Assembly (NCBI RefSeq): GCF_003574625.1
Contig: NZ_QNUJ01000011.1
Coordinates: 62,001 to 126,000 of the forward strand
Source of the DNA: Shinella zoogloeoides
GTDB taxonomy: Bacteria; Pseudomonadota; Alphaproteobacteria; Rhizobiales; Rhizobiaceae
Direction: 5' to 3'
Length of the DNA stretch: 64,000 bases
The notes under the pieces were generated by a model, which saw nothing but the letters and a program-made list of their open reading frames with translations, was not told where the DNA came from and made no database searches. Made by a program: the position numbers and the translations under genes. Below, in pieces: positions 49,416 through 58,234 of the stretch (position 1 is the stretch's first letter; each line of letters opens with the position of its first letter).

Positions 49416-50235
49416 GGGGCACCTTGGGCCGGCGGTTGCGGGTGCGGTTGGGATTGGTCGCACCGCGCGGCGATTCCCGCGTGAAGCGATCGAGGCAGGA
49501 GACGATGCCGCGCAAGACCTGGATCTCCGTGCCGGTGAAGGAAGGACGCGTCAGGATGGCGCGCAGGTTCTCCACCAGTTTGGGCTTTTTTTCGGCGGGG
49601 CGGAAGTAGCCGCGCGCATCGAGCGTCTCTTCCACATGGTCGAAGAGGCCCTGGAGTTCTTCCTTCTTGGCGGGGCGCTGCGGCAGCGCGTCGAAGGGCG
49701 TGTCCTCGACGGAGGCAAGGCCGCTCTTCATCCACTCGTAGCTCATGAGGAGCACGGCCTGGGCGAGGTTGAGCGAAGCGAAGGCGGGATTGACCGGGAA
49801 GGTCACCAGCTCGTCGGCGAGCGCGATCTCCTCGTTGGTGAGGCCCGTGCGCTCGCGGCCGAAGAGAATGCCGGTCTTCTGCCCGGCCCGGAAGCGCGTG
49901 CGCAGGTCGTCGGCGGCGACAACCGGGGAGCGGACTTCCTTGTAGCCGTAGCGGTCGCGCGCCGTGGTGGCATAGACGAATTCGAGGTCGGAGACGGCCT
50001 CCTCCAGCGAGGGATAGACCTTGGCGGCCTCGATGACGTGATCTGCCTTGCTGGCGGCGGAGATCGCCTTCTCGCTCGGCCAGCCGTCGCGCGGGTTGAC
50101 CAGGCGCAGTTCCGCCAGCCCGAAATTCGCCATGGCACGCGCCACCATGCCGATGTTTTCGCCCAGTTGCGGATGAACGAGGATGATCGCCGGTCCTTCG
50201 GCGATCAGCGTGCGTTCGCTGTTCGTGCCTGCCAT
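49405..50235 (-). CDS. trmJ: TrmJ-type tRNA/rRNA 2'-O-methyltransferase
   Basis: 276-residue SPOUT methyltransferase. N-terminal catalytic domain with [62 protein letters not shown] and [18 protein letters not shown] match TrmJ, which methylates ribose 32 in tRNA. The C-terminal 80 residues are basic. ATG at 50235 starts the homology. Upstream is a RIME-like repeat, so its promoter would lie within or beyond the repeat. Confidence 0.88.
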   Translation of the reverse strand: MAGTNSERTLIAEGPAIILVHPQLGENIGMVARAMANFGLAELRLVNPRDGWPSEKAISAASKADHVIEAAKVYPSLEEAVSDLEFVYATTARDRYGYKEVRSPVVAADDLRTRFRAGQKTGILFGRERTGLTNEEIALADELVTFPVNPAFASLNLAQAVLLMSYEWMKSGLASVEDTPFDALPQRPAKKEELQGLFDHVEETLDARGYFRPAEKKPKLVENLRAILTRPSFTGTEIQVLRGIVSCLDRFTRESPRGATNPNRTRNRRPKVPRDE

Positions 50236-50249
50236 ACCCAAATATCCCC

Positions 50250-50351
50250 AGAGCATTTTCGCTTTTCTCCGAATTGCGAAAACGCTCTACCTTTTTGTTT
50301 TGCCGCATTTCCGAACGCAAAACCGCTGCGCACTTTTTCTGGAAATGCTCT
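50250..50351. repeat. RIME-like intergenic repeat (two palindromes)
   Basis: 102-bp element with 9-bp perfect terminal inverted repeats (AGAGCATTT...AAATGCTCT). First palindrome 50250-50288: AGAGCATTTTCGC against GCGAAAACGCTCT, 12 of 13. Second palindrome 50305-50348: GCATTTCC/GGAAATGC. Size and two-palindrome layout match the rhizobial intergenic mosaic elements (RIME). A degenerate half copy lies at 33552-33601. Confidence 0.75.
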
Positions 50352-50407
50352 AGAAATTCGGGGGCTCACTGACACAAGCGGCCCGAAATGAAAAGTGCGC
50401 GCGGCAC

Positions 50408-50983
50408 TCAGTCCGGATTTTCGGCAGCGCTGCCGGCTCCGCCGTTCGGTCCCTCCTCGGCGATCTGCTCAAGTTCCTTCTTGAGCGAAGCGCCCTCCTC
50501 GAAGCTGGTGCGCTCGATATCGTCGATGACGGCCCGGCCGTCCTCCTCGACCACCTTGAAGACCAGCTTCTCCGGCTGCCAGTCCGAGGCACGCTCGCCG
50601 AAGCAATGGCTGTTGTCGAAGGTGACGGTGACGTCCTCCGCGCCGTTCGCCGGCTGGCCTTCGGTCGTCACGACATCCTTGAGAGCGCAGCCGTCCTGCC
50701 CGCCGATGATCGGATCGTAGTCGAAGGGCGAGCCGCCGTCCTCGTAGGCGGGGTATTTCGCGGCTTCCCGGTATTTCGCGACGAAGTCCTTGCTGTAGAG
50801 GCGCGTCAGGAAATCCTCGCTGAAATAGTCCGTATAGGGCGGCGGATTGTCGTTGTCCGTTCCCGTATCCTGCCAGTTGCTGGTCGCCGCGGACATGATT
50901 TCGGCGACCGGCGCCTTGAAATCGGCCGCCTCGGCGGACAGGGGAAGCAGAAGGGCAAGCGCAGCCAGACCGAAACGCGACAT
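50408..50983 (-). CDS. Hypothetical secreted protein
   Basis: 191 residues with a signal peptide (MSRFGLAALALLLPLSAEAADF, cleavage after AEA near residue 20). The mature part is acidic with a helical N-terminus (APVAEIMSAATSNWQ), a YFSEDFLTRLYSKDFVAKYREA segment, two Cys (GGQDGCAL and NSHCFGE) and a long acidic helical tail. It recalls DUF3828-type periplasmic proteins, but I do not assign it firmly. ATG at 50983 has GGAG 6 nt upstream. Confidence 0.7.
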   Translation of the reverse strand: MSRFGLAALALLLPLSAEAADFKAPVAEIMSAATSNWQDTGTDNDNPPPYTDYFSEDFLTRLYSKDFVAKYREAAKYPAYEDGGSPFDYDPIIGGQDGCALKDVVTTEGQPANGAEDVTVTFDNSHCFGERASDWQPEKLVFKVVEEDGRAVIDDIERTSFEEGASLKKELEQIAEEGPNGGAGSAAENPD

Positions 50984-51107
50984 CGCATTCTCCATTGGTG
51001 GCGGAAGGCCCGGGCGCCCACCGCGGGCAGACCTTCCTGAGACGGAATCGTGGCAAAACTTATTCCGCCCGCCCGCGAAAATAAACCGCCTCATCCATTG
51101 GTCGGCT

Positions 51108-51135
51108 TTGCCTTCCCGGCCGCGAGTGCTATAGG
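51108..51135 (+). promoter_or_regulatory. Candidate icd promoter
   Basis: TTGCCT (51108-51113), a 16-nt spacer ending in TGC, and TATAGG (51130-51135), an extended -10 type. It would give a leader of about 58 nt before the icd ATG. Confidence 0.45.
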
Positions 51136-51199
51136 GCCAAGCGGTTCTTTCAAGTCCACGATCCGGGGCGCCCAGCCCCTCAGAAAACACGAGGTTCCC

Positions 51200-52414
51200 A
51201 TGGCAAAGATCAAGGTCGCCAATCCCGTCGTCGAGCTCGACGGCGACGAGATGACGCGCATCATCTGGCAGTTCATCAAGGACAAGCTGATCCACCCCTA
51301 CCTTGATATCGACCTCGAATATTACGACCTCGGCATGGAAAACCGCGACGCCACCGACGACCAGGTGACGATCGACGCGGCCAACGCCATCAAGAAGCAC
51401 GGCGTCGGCGTCAAGTGCGCCACCATCACGCCGGACGAAGCCCGCGTCGAGGAATTCAAGCTGAAGAAGATGTGGAAGTCGCCGAACGGCACGATCCGCA
51501 ACATCCTCGGCGGCGTCATCTTCCGCGAGCCGATCATCTGCAAGAACGTGCCGCGCCTCGTGCCGGGCTGGACCAAGCCGATCATCGTCGGCCGCCACGC
51601 CTTCGGCGACCAGTACCGCGCCACCGACTTCAAGTTCCCCGGCAAGGGCAAGCTGATGATGAAGTTCATCGGCGAGGACGGCAAGGAGATCGAATACGAG
51701 GTCTACGACGCGCCGTCCGCCGGCGTCGCCATGGGCATGTACAACCTCGACGATTCGATCACCGAATTCGCCCGCGCGTCGTTCAACTACGGCCTGCAGC
51801 GCAAGGTGCCGGTGTATCTCTCCACCAAGAACACCATCCTTAAGGTCTATGACGGCCGCTTCAAGGATATTTTCCAGCAGGTCTTCGACGCCGAATTCGC
51901 CGACAAGTTCAAGGAAGCCAAGCTCTGGTACGAGCATCGCCTGATCGACGACATGGTCGCCTCGGCGCTCAAGTGGTCCGGCGGCTATGTCTGGGCCTGC
52001 AAGAACTACGACGGCGACGTGCAGTCCGACATCGTGGCCCAGGGCTTCGGCTCGCTCGGCCTGATGACCTCGGTCCTGATGACGCCGGACGGCAAGACGG
52101 TCGAAGCGGAAGCTGCGCACGGCACGGTTACGCGCCACTACCGCCAGCACCAGAAGGGCGAGGAAACCTCGACCAACTCCATCGCCTCGATCTTCGCCTG
52201 GACCCGTGGCCTCGCCCACCGCGCCAAGCTCGACGGCAATGCGGAGCTCGCCAGGTTCTCCGAGACGCTGGAACGCGTCTGCGTCGACACGGTCGAAGCC
52301 GGCTTCATGACCAAGGACCTCGCCCTCCTCATCGGTCCCGACCAGCCGTGGCTCTCCACCACCGGCTTCCTCGACAAGATCGACGAGAACCTCCGCAAGG
52401 CCATGGCCGCCTGA
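51200..52414 (+). CDS. icd: NADP-dependent isocitrate dehydrogenase (eukaryote-like type)
   Basis: 404-residue TCA-cycle enzyme oxidising isocitrate to 2-oxoglutarate. Sequence is of the homodimeric type shared with mitochondria: [77 protein letters not shown] with metal-binding Asp residues, and [12 protein letters not shown] for NADP. ATG at 51200 has GAGG upstream; the frame remains open earlier as non-coding. Confidence 0.98.
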   Translation: MAKIKVANPVVELDGDEMTRIIWQFIKDKLIHPYLDIDLEYYDLGMENRDATDDQVTIDAANAIKKHGVGVKCATITPDEARVEEFKLKKMWKSPNGTIRNILGGVIFREPIICKNVPRLVPGWTKPIIVGRHAFGDQYRATDFKFPGKGKLMMKFIGEDGKEIEYEVYDAPSAGVAMGMYNLDDSITEFARASFNYGLQRKVPVYLSTKNTILKVYDGRFKDIFQQVFDAEFADKFKEAKLWYEHRLIDDMVASALKWSGGYVWACKNYDGDVQSDIVAQGFGSLGLMTSVLMTPDGKTVEAEAAHGTVTRHYRQHQKGEETSTNSIASIFAWTRGLAHRAKLDGNAELARFSETLERVCVDTVEAGFMTKDLALLIGPDQPWLSTTGFLDKIDENLRKAMAA

Positions 52415-52428
52415 GCCAACCGATAGAG

Positions 52429-52460
52429 AAAAGCCCGGCCCCAGCGCCAGGCTTTTTCTT
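52429..52460 (+). terminator. Probable terminator after icd
   Basis: AAAAGCCCGG pairs with CCAGGCTTTT with one mismatch, followed by TCTTT, 15 nt after the icd stop. Weaker than the others in the window. Confidence 0.65.
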
Positions 52461-52526
52461 TGCCCAGACTTGCACGCCTCTCCTCCGGCCCTATTCTCCC
52501 GCACACCGCATGCAGAGGAGACTATC

Positions 52527-53162
52527 ATGGCCGAGGAACTGGTACTCTACAGCAACCCCATGTCGCGCGGGCGCATCGCCCGCTGGATGCTGGAGGAGGC
52601 CGGCGCGCCCTACCGCGTCGAGTGGCTGACCTTCGAGGGTTCGATCAAGGCGCCGGACTATCTTGCGGTCAATCCGATGGGCAAGGTGCCCGCCATCCGA
52701 CATGGCGAGACGATCGTCACGGAAGCCGCCGCGATCTGCGCCTATATGGCGGATGCTTTCCCGGAAGCCGGGCTCGCCCCGCCGACGGACCGGCGCGGCG
52801 ATTATTACCGCTGGCTGTTCTTCGCGGCCGGGCCACTCGAAACGGCCGTCTCGCTCAAGGCCTTCGGCATGGAGGTGCCACAGGAGCGCCAGCGCGCCCT
52901 CGGCTGCGGCAGCTACGGGACGGCGCTGGATACCCTCTCCTTCGCCGTCACACGCCATCCCTACATTGCCGGCGACACGTTCACGGCTGCCGACGTCTAT
53001 GTCGGCTCGCATATCAGCTGGGGCCTGCAATTCGGCTCACTGGAAGACCGCCCGGAATTCAGGTCCTATTGGGACCGCCTGAAGGACCGCCCCGCCCATA
53101 TCAAGGCAACCGCCCTCGACGACGAGGAGATGCATCGCCAGCTCCAGGCGGCGAAGGGCTGA
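52527..53162 (+). CDS. Glutathione S-transferase family protein
   Basis: 211-residue cytosolic GST: thioredoxin-like N-domain (LYSNPMSRGRIARWMLEEAGAPYRVEWL, cis-Pro in GKVPAIRHGETIVTEAAAIC) and helical C-domain (YIAGDTFTAADVYVGSHISW). Ser of the SNPMSRG segment is the likely glutathione-activating residue. Substrate unknown. ATG at 52527 has GAGGAG 7 nt upstream. Convergent with tig. Confidence 0.92.
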   Translation: MAEELVLYSNPMSRGRIARWMLEEAGAPYRVEWLTFEGSIKAPDYLAVNPMGKVPAIRHGETIVTEAAAICAYMADAFPEAGLAPPTDRRGDYYRWLFFAAGPLETAVSLKAFGMEVPQERQRALGCGSYGTALDTLSFAVTRHPYIAGDTFTAADVYVGSHISWGLQFGSLEDRPEFRSYWDRLKDRPAHIKATALDDEEMHRQLQAAKG

Positions 53163-53183
53163 CCGGGATTTTATGTTGCCCGA

Positions 53184-53214
53184 AGCAAAAAGGCCGCCCG
53201 ATGGGCGGCCTTTC
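53184..53214 (-). terminator. Terminator of tig
   Basis: Perfect 11-bp stem AAAGGCCGCCC/GGGCGGCCTTT with a 3-nt loop. On the minus strand it is followed by TTTGCTT. Also stands after the GST gene on the plus strand, where the T-run is short. Confidence 0.85.
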
Positions 53215-53237
53215 CGTATGCGATGGGATGGAACCGA

Positions 53238-54713
53238 TTACTCGGCGTCGCCTTCGGCGGCCTTCTTCTTGGCCGGGGCCTTCTTCTTCGGAGCGGCTTC
53301 CTCGCCTTCCGCAGCTTCAGCCTTGGCGGCAGCCTTCTTCTTCGGCGCGGCCTTCTTGGCTTCCTTCTCGGAGCCCTCTTCGTCGTCAGCCATCAGCTCG
53401 TCCTTGGAAACGGTCTTGTCCGTTACCTTGATTTCGCCGAGCAGGTGATCGACGACCTTCTCTTCGAAGATCGGGGCGCGCAGCGAAGCGGCGGCGCCGG
53501 GGGTCTTCTGGAAGTATTCGAGGATCTGCTTTTCCTGGCCCGGGAACTGGCGAAGCTGCTGGAAGAGCGACTGCTGCATCTCTTCGTCCGAAACCTGGAC
53601 GCCGGCCTTCTCGCCGATTTCCGAGAGGACGAGGCCGAGGCGGACGCGGCGTTCGGCGAGCTTGCGATATTCCTCGCGAGCGGCTTCTTCCGTCGTGTCT
53701 TCGTCAGCGAAGGTCTTGCCGGACTGGGCGAGGTCCGTGTTGATCTGGCGCCAGATGTTCTCGAACTCGGCGTCGACCAGGCGTTCCGGCGTGTCGAACT
53801 TGTACATCTCGTCGAGCTGGTCGAGGATCTGACGCTTGACCTTCTGGCGGGTGACCGAGCCGTACTGGCTTTCGATCTGGCCGCGGACGATCTCGCGCAG
53901 CTTGTCGGCCGATTCGAGGCCGAGCTTGGAAGCGAGTTCGTCGTTGATCTCGATGGCGGCGGCGGCAGCGACTTCCTTGACGTTGATGTCGAAGGTGGCT
54001 TCCTTGCCGGCAAGGTTAGCGGCCGGGTAGTCAGCCGGGAAGGTGACGGTGATGACCTTCTCGTCGCCAGCCTTCAGGCCGACGAGCTGCTCTTCGAAGC
54101 CCGGGATGAAGCGGTTGGAGCCGAGGACGAGTTCTGCGTCTTCGTCCTTGCCGCCGTCGAAGGCAACGCCGTCGACCTTGCCGAGATAATCGATGGTGAC
54201 GCGGTCGCCGTCGGCGGCCTTGCCCTTCTTCGTCTCGTAGGAACGGGCGCTTTCGGCGATCTTGAGGATCTGCTCGTCGACTTCCTTGGCGTCGATGTCG
54301 ACGACTTCGCGCGTGACGGCGATACCGGAATTATCCTTCAGCGCGATGGCCGGGATGACTTCGTAGGACAGCGTGAACTCGAAATCGGCTTCGCCGTTCA
54401 GGATCTTTTCCGCTTCGGCCTGGTCCTCGGTCATCGCGACTTCCGGCTGCGTGGCGGACTTTTCGCCGCGCTCGGAGAGAATCGCGGACGGACGGTCGCG
54501 AACGATCTCGTTGACCAGCTCGGCCATGACGGACTTGCCGTACATCTTCTTGAGATGTGCGAACGGTACCTTGCCCGGACGGAAGCCGTTGATGCGGACA
54601 CGGCCCTTCACGTCTTCAAGACGCTCGTTCATCTGAGCTTCCATGTCCTTGGCCGGGATGACGACCTTGATTTCGCGCTTCAGCCCTTCAGCGAGCGTTT
54701 CGATAACCTGCAT
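53238..54713 (-). CDS. tig: Trigger factor
   Basis: 491-residue ribosome-bound chaperone and peptidyl-prolyl isomerase. Ribosome-binding signature [14 protein letters not shown] near residue 44, FKBP-type domain around 150-250 ([22 protein letters not shown]), then the helical C-domain. It ends in a 60-residue Lys/Ala/Glu-rich tail ([20 protein letters not shown]...) typical of Rhizobiales. ATG at 54713 has AAGG 7 nt before it; TTG two codons earlier is unlikely. Confidence 0.97.
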   Translation of the reverse strand: MQVIETLAEGLKREIKVVIPAKDMEAQMNERLEDVKGRVRINGFRPGKVPFAHLKKMYGKSVMAELVNEIVRDRPSAILSERGEKSATQPEVAMTEDQAEAEKILNGEADFEFTLSYEVIPAIALKDNSGIAVTREVVDIDAKEVDEQILKIAESARSYETKKGKAADGDRVTIDYLGKVDGVAFDGGKDEDAELVLGSNRFIPGFEEQLVGLKAGDEKVITVTFPADYPAANLAGKEATFDINVKEVAAAAAIEINDELASKLGLESADKLREIVRGQIESQYGSVTRQKVKRQILDQLDEMYKFDTPERLVDAEFENIWRQINTDLAQSGKTFADEDTTEEAAREEYRKLAERRVRLGLVLSEIGEKAGVQVSDEEMQQSLFQQLRQFPGQEKQILEYFQKTPGAAASLRAPIFEEKVVDHLLGEIKVTDKTVSKDELMADDEEGSEKEAKKAAPKKKAAAKAEAAEGEEAAPKKKAPAKKKAAEGDAE

Positions 54714-54890
54714 GTTCAAACCTTCATTTCGAGTTGGCGGTGCTCAAACCGGCCTTCCGGTTATGGCGAGCACCCCGCCGGTCCATTTGCCGGCAGTGGC
54801 TTTACTGAATTCGGTGGCCTTTTGGCAAGCAAAATGGCGCTCTAATGCTCCACAGGACGCGGAAACCTCCATTTCCACGTCTGGTGGCTC

Positions 54891-54975
<85 letters not shown>

Positions 54976-55112
54976 GTCTCAGAAACCGTCTTGCCACAGG
55001 GGGCAAGGCCGCTCCCGTGGCGCCTTCCGAGCGCGGCGTCTCTATATCACCCGTTTTCCGCGGATCAAAGGAAAAATGTGGCCGAAAAGCCGCTGTCCCG
55101 GCCCTTCTCGCC

Positions 55113-55703
55113 TCAATAGAGCGGCTCCTCGTAGACCGGCTCGCCCTTCAGGATCAGCCGGGCGATCTGCGGCGTTCCGTCCCTGGCGACGCGCGCCTCG
55201 ATCTCGAGCTCCTCCGCGTTGCGGGCGCTCTCCAGCGCCCTGCCCTCGCCCTCCGGGACATAATAACGCTCGATGCCGTACTGGACGAAGAGCGTATCGG
55301 GAAGCTCGCCATCGACGGACGAGTAGATCTCGAAGGGCTGCGTGCGCAGCACGACGCTGCCTTCCTGCGGAGCGAGGCCGGCGAAGCTCGCCTCCGTCGC
55401 CGTCCAGAGCCCGTCGGCGCCGGGCCTGACGCGGACGTCGAGACGCACGCGCGCGCCGCTTTGCGGAACGGCGCCGGTGACGATCGATTTCGGGATGGTC
55501 GAGATGGGATAGGAAAGCGTCACATAGTCGCCGCGCAGGAGATCGCGCGGATCGACCGGCATGGTCTTCAGGCGGATATCCGCGCCGTTGCGCAGGATGG
55601 AGGCGCGGCTCTCGACCACATAGCCGATGACGGCCGTCTGCAGTGCGGCGGCGACGATGGCGGCAACGAGCGGCGGGAGGCGGAAGAAGCGGGATTCGGT
55701 CAT
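55113..55703 (-). CDS. GDYXXLXY-motif membrane-anchored protein
   Basis: 196 residues: one N-terminal TM helix (PPLVAAIVAAALQTAVIGYVV) and a periplasmic domain containing the family motif GDYVTLSY near residue 59, after VDPRDLLR. This GDYXXLXY family is regularly paired with a DUF2157 multi-pass protein, here 2 nt upstream in the same operon. Function unknown; an envelope role is inferred from topology. Confidence 0.87.
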   Translation of the reverse strand: MTESRFFRLPPLVAAIVAAALQTAVIGYVVESRASILRNGADIRLKTMPVDPRDLLRGDYVTLSYPISTIPKSIVTGAVPQSGARVRLDVRVRPGADGLWTATEASFAGLAPQEGSVVLRTQPFEIYSSVDGELPDTLFVQYGIERYYVPEGEGRALESARNAEELEIEARVARDGTPQIARLILKGEPVYEEPLY

Positions 55704-55705
55704 GG

Positions 55706-56809
55706 TCAGGCCTCCGCCTTCGTGCCGGCATGGGAAAGGCGACGTTCCAGCGCGATCACCGCCCAGGCGATGAGGGCGACGACGAACCCCGCGACAAGGA
55801 AGAATCCGGACGTGCCGATGATCGAGCCGATCGTCTCGGATGCAAGATACAGTGTCTCGGCGGCGAAGACGACATAGCCGAGATAGCGCACCGCGCCGTT
55901 CTCCTTGCCGGAGAGCGCGATACCGAGAATGGCAGCGCCGAGCGTGACGATGCCGACGAAAAGCCGCTGCTCCACGCTGTCGAATTCGGAATGCAGCGCG
56001 AGAAGGCCGAGCAGCAGCACGAGATAGGCATAAAAGGCGGGCGCTGCCCCGGCGCTGCGGGCAAGCGCGTGAAGCGGCGACTGCGGCAGGGCGGCGGCGA
56101 GATAGGCGACCGCGCCGAAAGCGGCAATCGCGATGGCGGCCGCCGGCGTCTCGTTCTCTCCATAGAGATAGGCGAGCCAGACGAGGAGCAGCAGATAGGC
56201 AAGATGGCGGACGCGGTCGGCGCCCGTATAGCGCACGAGCAGGATGACGATCACGGCCATCAGCGGCATCAGCCAGAGCAGCACGGTATCGTCGACACTA
56301 TAGGATTGCGTCCAGTCGGCCCCCGCCACCACGAAGGCGAGGAAGCCGGCGACGGCCGCGACGGCGCCGGAGCGGAAAAGCACGGCGGTAACCACCGCGC
56401 CGGCGAACCAGACGAGCGCCGCCTGGAACGCATCGCCGGACAGATGATACATCTGCCCGACCAGCGCAATCGCGCCGCCGAAGGCGAGCGTGCTAAGGAT
56501 CAGGAAGGCCCCGGCGAACCGCTCCGCCCCGCGAAGGATCAGGAGGCCGCCGGCAAGATAGGCCCCCCAGATCACCGCCACGATGCCGACGAGGCGGACA
56601 AGGCGGGGAATCGCCTCCCAGTTGGCGGCGACGAGCAGAAGCACGGCGGCGGAAACGAGAAGGGCCGCGATGATCATCAGCACGCGGCCGAGACTGAAGG
56701 CGCTTTCGCGGGAATCGTATTCGCGAAGCAGGCTGCCGGCGGTCGCGGCGTCGATCAGGCCCTGCGCCGTCCAGTGTTTGAGATCGCGCTCGAGCCTGCC
56801 CCTGTACAT
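55706..56809 (-). CDS. DUF2157 multi-pass membrane protein
   Basis: 367 residues: a short cytoplasmic N-terminus (RGRLERDLKHWTAQGLIDAATAGSLLREYD, the DUF2157 core) and about 12 hydrophobic segments. The family has no known biochemical activity. ATG at 56809 begins the DUF2157 homology; the frame is open 38 codons further without similarity. Forms a two-gene unit with the GDYXXLXY gene. Confidence 0.86.
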   Translation of the reverse strand: MYRGRLERDLKHWTAQGLIDAATAGSLLREYDSRESAFSLGRVLMIIAALLVSAAVLLLVAANWEAIPRLVRLVGIVAVIWGAYLAGGLLILRGAERFAGAFLILSTLAFGGAIALVGQMYHLSGDAFQAALVWFAGAVVTAVLFRSGAVAAVAGFLAFVVAGADWTQSYSVDDTVLLWLMPLMAVIVILLVRYTGADRVRHLAYLLLLVWLAYLYGENETPAAAIAIAAFGAVAYLAAALPQSPLHALARSAGAAPAFYAYLVLLLGLLALHSEFDSVEQRLFVGIVTLGAAILGIALSGKENGAVRYLGYVVFAAETLYLASETIGSIIGTSGFFLVAGFVVALIAWAVIALERRLSHAGTKAEA

Positions 56810-57220
56810 CCGCTCACCGTTCCCTTCGCTCTTCGTATTTCCATTCCTGTGCCTGAGAAACGATATAGGGCCGGCAGGAATTCGCAATCGCAGTGAAAAT
56901 CCGAAAGACCGGCGATCTTTCACCTGAAACGCGCAGTCCGACCTTCACGGTTAACCGGACATAAAGAAATCCATGGCAGATTTAGCAACAGAAAGCCCTT
57001 CGGCTTGCGACCGACGACATGCAGCTGGCGCATATCATCCATGCCCATATTGCACTGCACAAAATCGGGAATCGCAGCTATAGTGCAGACATCGGATCAG
57101 AGATGATCCAGACCGAAAGTCAGGCGCCTTCGAGGCGACGGATGGACGGGGGCGAACTGGTCGAACGCCCGGCATGATGCCTCGGACCCGATACTCCGGA
57201 AACGGAGTTCGACAGGAATT
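56810..57220 (+). other. Non-coding stretch before the first sRNA
   Basis: 410 bases with no convincing gene. It holds promoter P1 (dyad 57019-57033, -10 at 57079-57084), two short hairpins, GGATCA-gaga-TGATCC (57094-57109) and ACTCCG-gaaa-CGGAGT (57193-57208), and a 24-codon open frame (57103-57177) without a clear ribosome site. If P1 is the only promoter, the first sRNA is made as a transcript of about 250 nt and may be processed. Confidence 0.5.
57019..57084 (+). promoter_or_regulatory. P1: LysR-type dyad promoter before sRNA 1
   Basis: Dyad ATGCA-GCTGG-CGCAT (57019-57033), a 45-nt gap, then -10 TATAGT (57079-57084). The dyad contains T-N11-A and is centred about 65 nt upstream of the predicted start (~57091). 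A second element TTGCACTGCACA lies 17 nt after the dyad (57050-57061), where an activator's second contact near -35 would fall; the same 12-mer has the same offset in P4. Confidence 0.6.
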
Positions 57221-57340
57221 CGGAGCGACGCACTCCTCCTCCCAGCGTCCCTCCGATACGATTGGCAACACTCCTCCTCCCAGTTGCCAATCATTATTAT
57301 GACGCCCGCTGGATCTCCTCCCCCAGCGGGCGTTATTTTT
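57221..57340 (+). ncRNA. Anti-Shine-Dalgarno sRNA, alpha-r14/cuckoo family, copy 1
   Basis: Three consecutive hairpins. HP1 57221-57255: CGGAGCGACGC/GCGTCCCTCCG with one C-C mismatch. HP2 57260-57292: perfect GATTGGCAAC/GTTGCCAATC. HP3 57302-57333: perfect ACGCCCGCTGG/CCAGCGGGCGT, followed by a TATTTTT terminator tract. HP1 and HP2 share the identical 13-nt loop ACTCCTCCTCCCA; the HP3 loop is ATCTCCTCCC. Unpaired CUCCUCCC can pair with ribosome-binding sites of mRNAs. This architecture is that of the rhizobial alpha-r14 sRNAs (Sinorhizobium NfeR1). The true 5' end is uncertain, as P1 would start it near 57091. Confidence 0.85.
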
Positions 57341-57442
57341 GCGCCCTGCGCATGGCGAGCGGCCGGAGCCGTGGCATTTTCCAGAAAAATCGCTGGGGCC
57401 AGCCCGCACGTTCGAGGCATCTGCCCAATCCTTGCGCAATAC

Positions 57443-57508
57443 ATGCGTCGCGCGCATGGGTGCCATTCCAACCGGGCCCTACCGCGCCGCGATGGCCGAA
57501 TCTATATG
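57443..57508 (+). promoter_or_regulatory. P2: LysR-type dyad promoter of sRNA 2
   Basis: Dyad ATGCG-TCGCG-CGCAT (57443-57457, perfect inverted repeat), a 45-nt gap, then -10 TATATG (57503-57508). Predicted start ~57515, five nt before the first sRNA hairpin, with the dyad centre at about -65. No good -35 hexamer, as expected for an activator-dependent promoter. Confidence 0.65.
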
Positions 57509-57514
57509 GTCCTC

Positions 57515-57640
57515 ATCGGTCGGGCGACGATCTCCTCCTCCCGACGTCCCCGACAGGATTGGCGGCCTCTCCTCCCAAGCTGCCAATCGAGACCAGCAAC
57601 GCCCGCCGGACCTCCTCCCCCGGCGGGCGTTGCTTTTTGC
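57515..57640 (+). ncRNA. Anti-Shine-Dalgarno sRNA, alpha-r14/cuckoo family, copy 2
   Basis: Three hairpins like copy 1 but diverged. HP1 57520-57553: TCGGGCGACG/CGTCCCCGA with one bulged C. HP2 57557-57588: GATTGGCGGC/GCTGCCAATC with a G-U pair. HP3 57596-57633: perfect 14-bp GCAACGCCCGCCGG/CCGGCGGGCGTTGC, followed by TTTTTGC as terminator. Loops carry CTCCTCCTCCC, CTCCTCCC and CCTCCTCCC. Stem substitutions relative to copy 1 largely keep pairing while the loops keep the motif, which argues for selection on RNA structure. Length about 126 nt from the P2 start, usual for alpha-r14 RNAs. Confidence 0.87.
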
Positions 57641-57730
57641 ACTGCACTCACAGCTCAGCGCATAGCTTTGTTTACCTTTGTGGCGCGAGCCCGGAATTTA
57701 GCCAGAATTTTGCCGAAATTTCCGCTTGAC

Positions 57731-57795
57731 ATGCATGAAGCGCATAGGTGCCGTGCTATTCCAGCGCTGTTCATTTCGGCAATGCAGCGTATATT
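57731..57795 (+). promoter_or_regulatory. P3: LysR-type dyad promoter of the first DUF1127 gene
   Basis: Dyad ATGCA-TGAAG-CGCAT (57731-57745), a 44-nt gap, -10 TATATT (57790-57795). Predicted start ~57802, giving a 66-nt leader. The wider core ACATGC-N5-GCGCAT is shared with P1 and P2. Confidence 0.62.
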
Positions 57796-57867
57796 CCATT
57801 TCATCAGATCGGGGCGGCGCCAAGGACGAGCGGCCGCCCAGCAGGAAGCCCAGAAAGGGGTAAAGAC

Positions 57868-58011
57868 ATGAACCTGGCACGCTCTTTCAACAACTGGCGC
57901 AAGTACCGTCAGACCGTCAACGAACTCGGCCGCATGACGGACCGTGAACTCCGCGACCTCGGCATCGGCCGCAGCGATATCCCGTATATCGCACGCAAGG
58001 CCGCCAACTAA
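57868..58011 (+). CDS. DUF1127 small protein, 47 residues (copy 1)
   Basis: 47-residue, strongly basic DUF1127 protein (RSFNNWRKYRQTVNELGRMTDRELRDLGIGRSDIPYIARKAAN): an Arg-rich N-terminal helix followed by the ELxxMTDRELRDLGIxRxDI core. Members of this short class bind RNA or affect sRNA maturation in some alphaproteobacteria and are activated by the LysR regulator VtlR in Brucella. ATG at 57868 has AAAGGGG 8 nt upstream. Own promoter P3 and own terminator. Confidence 0.95.
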   Translation: MNLARSFNNWRKYRQTVNELGRMTDRELRDLGIGRSDIPYIARKAAN

Positions 58012-58040
58012 GCCGGCCGATCCATCCGGATCCCATTTCG

Positions 58041-58077
58041 AACGCCCTTCGGCTCCCGCCGGAGGGCGTTTTGCTTT
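58041..58077 (+). terminator. Terminator after DUF1127 copy 1
   Basis: 13-bp stem AACGCCCTTCGGC/GCCGGAGGGCGTT with one G-U pair, loop TCCC, then TTGCTTTG. Confidence 0.82.
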
Positions 58078-58234
58078 GCACGTCTTTTTGCGCCGCACAA
58101 TGTCGCTTTTTCTCATTCGCGACAAGAGAAGCGACCCGGCCTCGCGGCCGCAGAAATTGCTATTTGTCTGAAATGGCGCGCTTTTCGCCTCTTCCGCATG
58201 CAAGTCCGGCAAATGCCTCTTCCGTGGCCGTCTT

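Noticed and set aside
57103-57177. 24-codon open frame in the P1 leader
   Set aside because: No convincing Shine-Dalgarno and no similarity to DUF1127 or other known small proteins; its ATG lies within a 5' hairpin. Not listed as a gene.
57262-57871. 155- and 195-residue open frames across the sRNA region
   Set aside because: They run through both RNA hairpin arrays and terminators, have no ribosome site or homology, and conflict with the structured-RNA reading.
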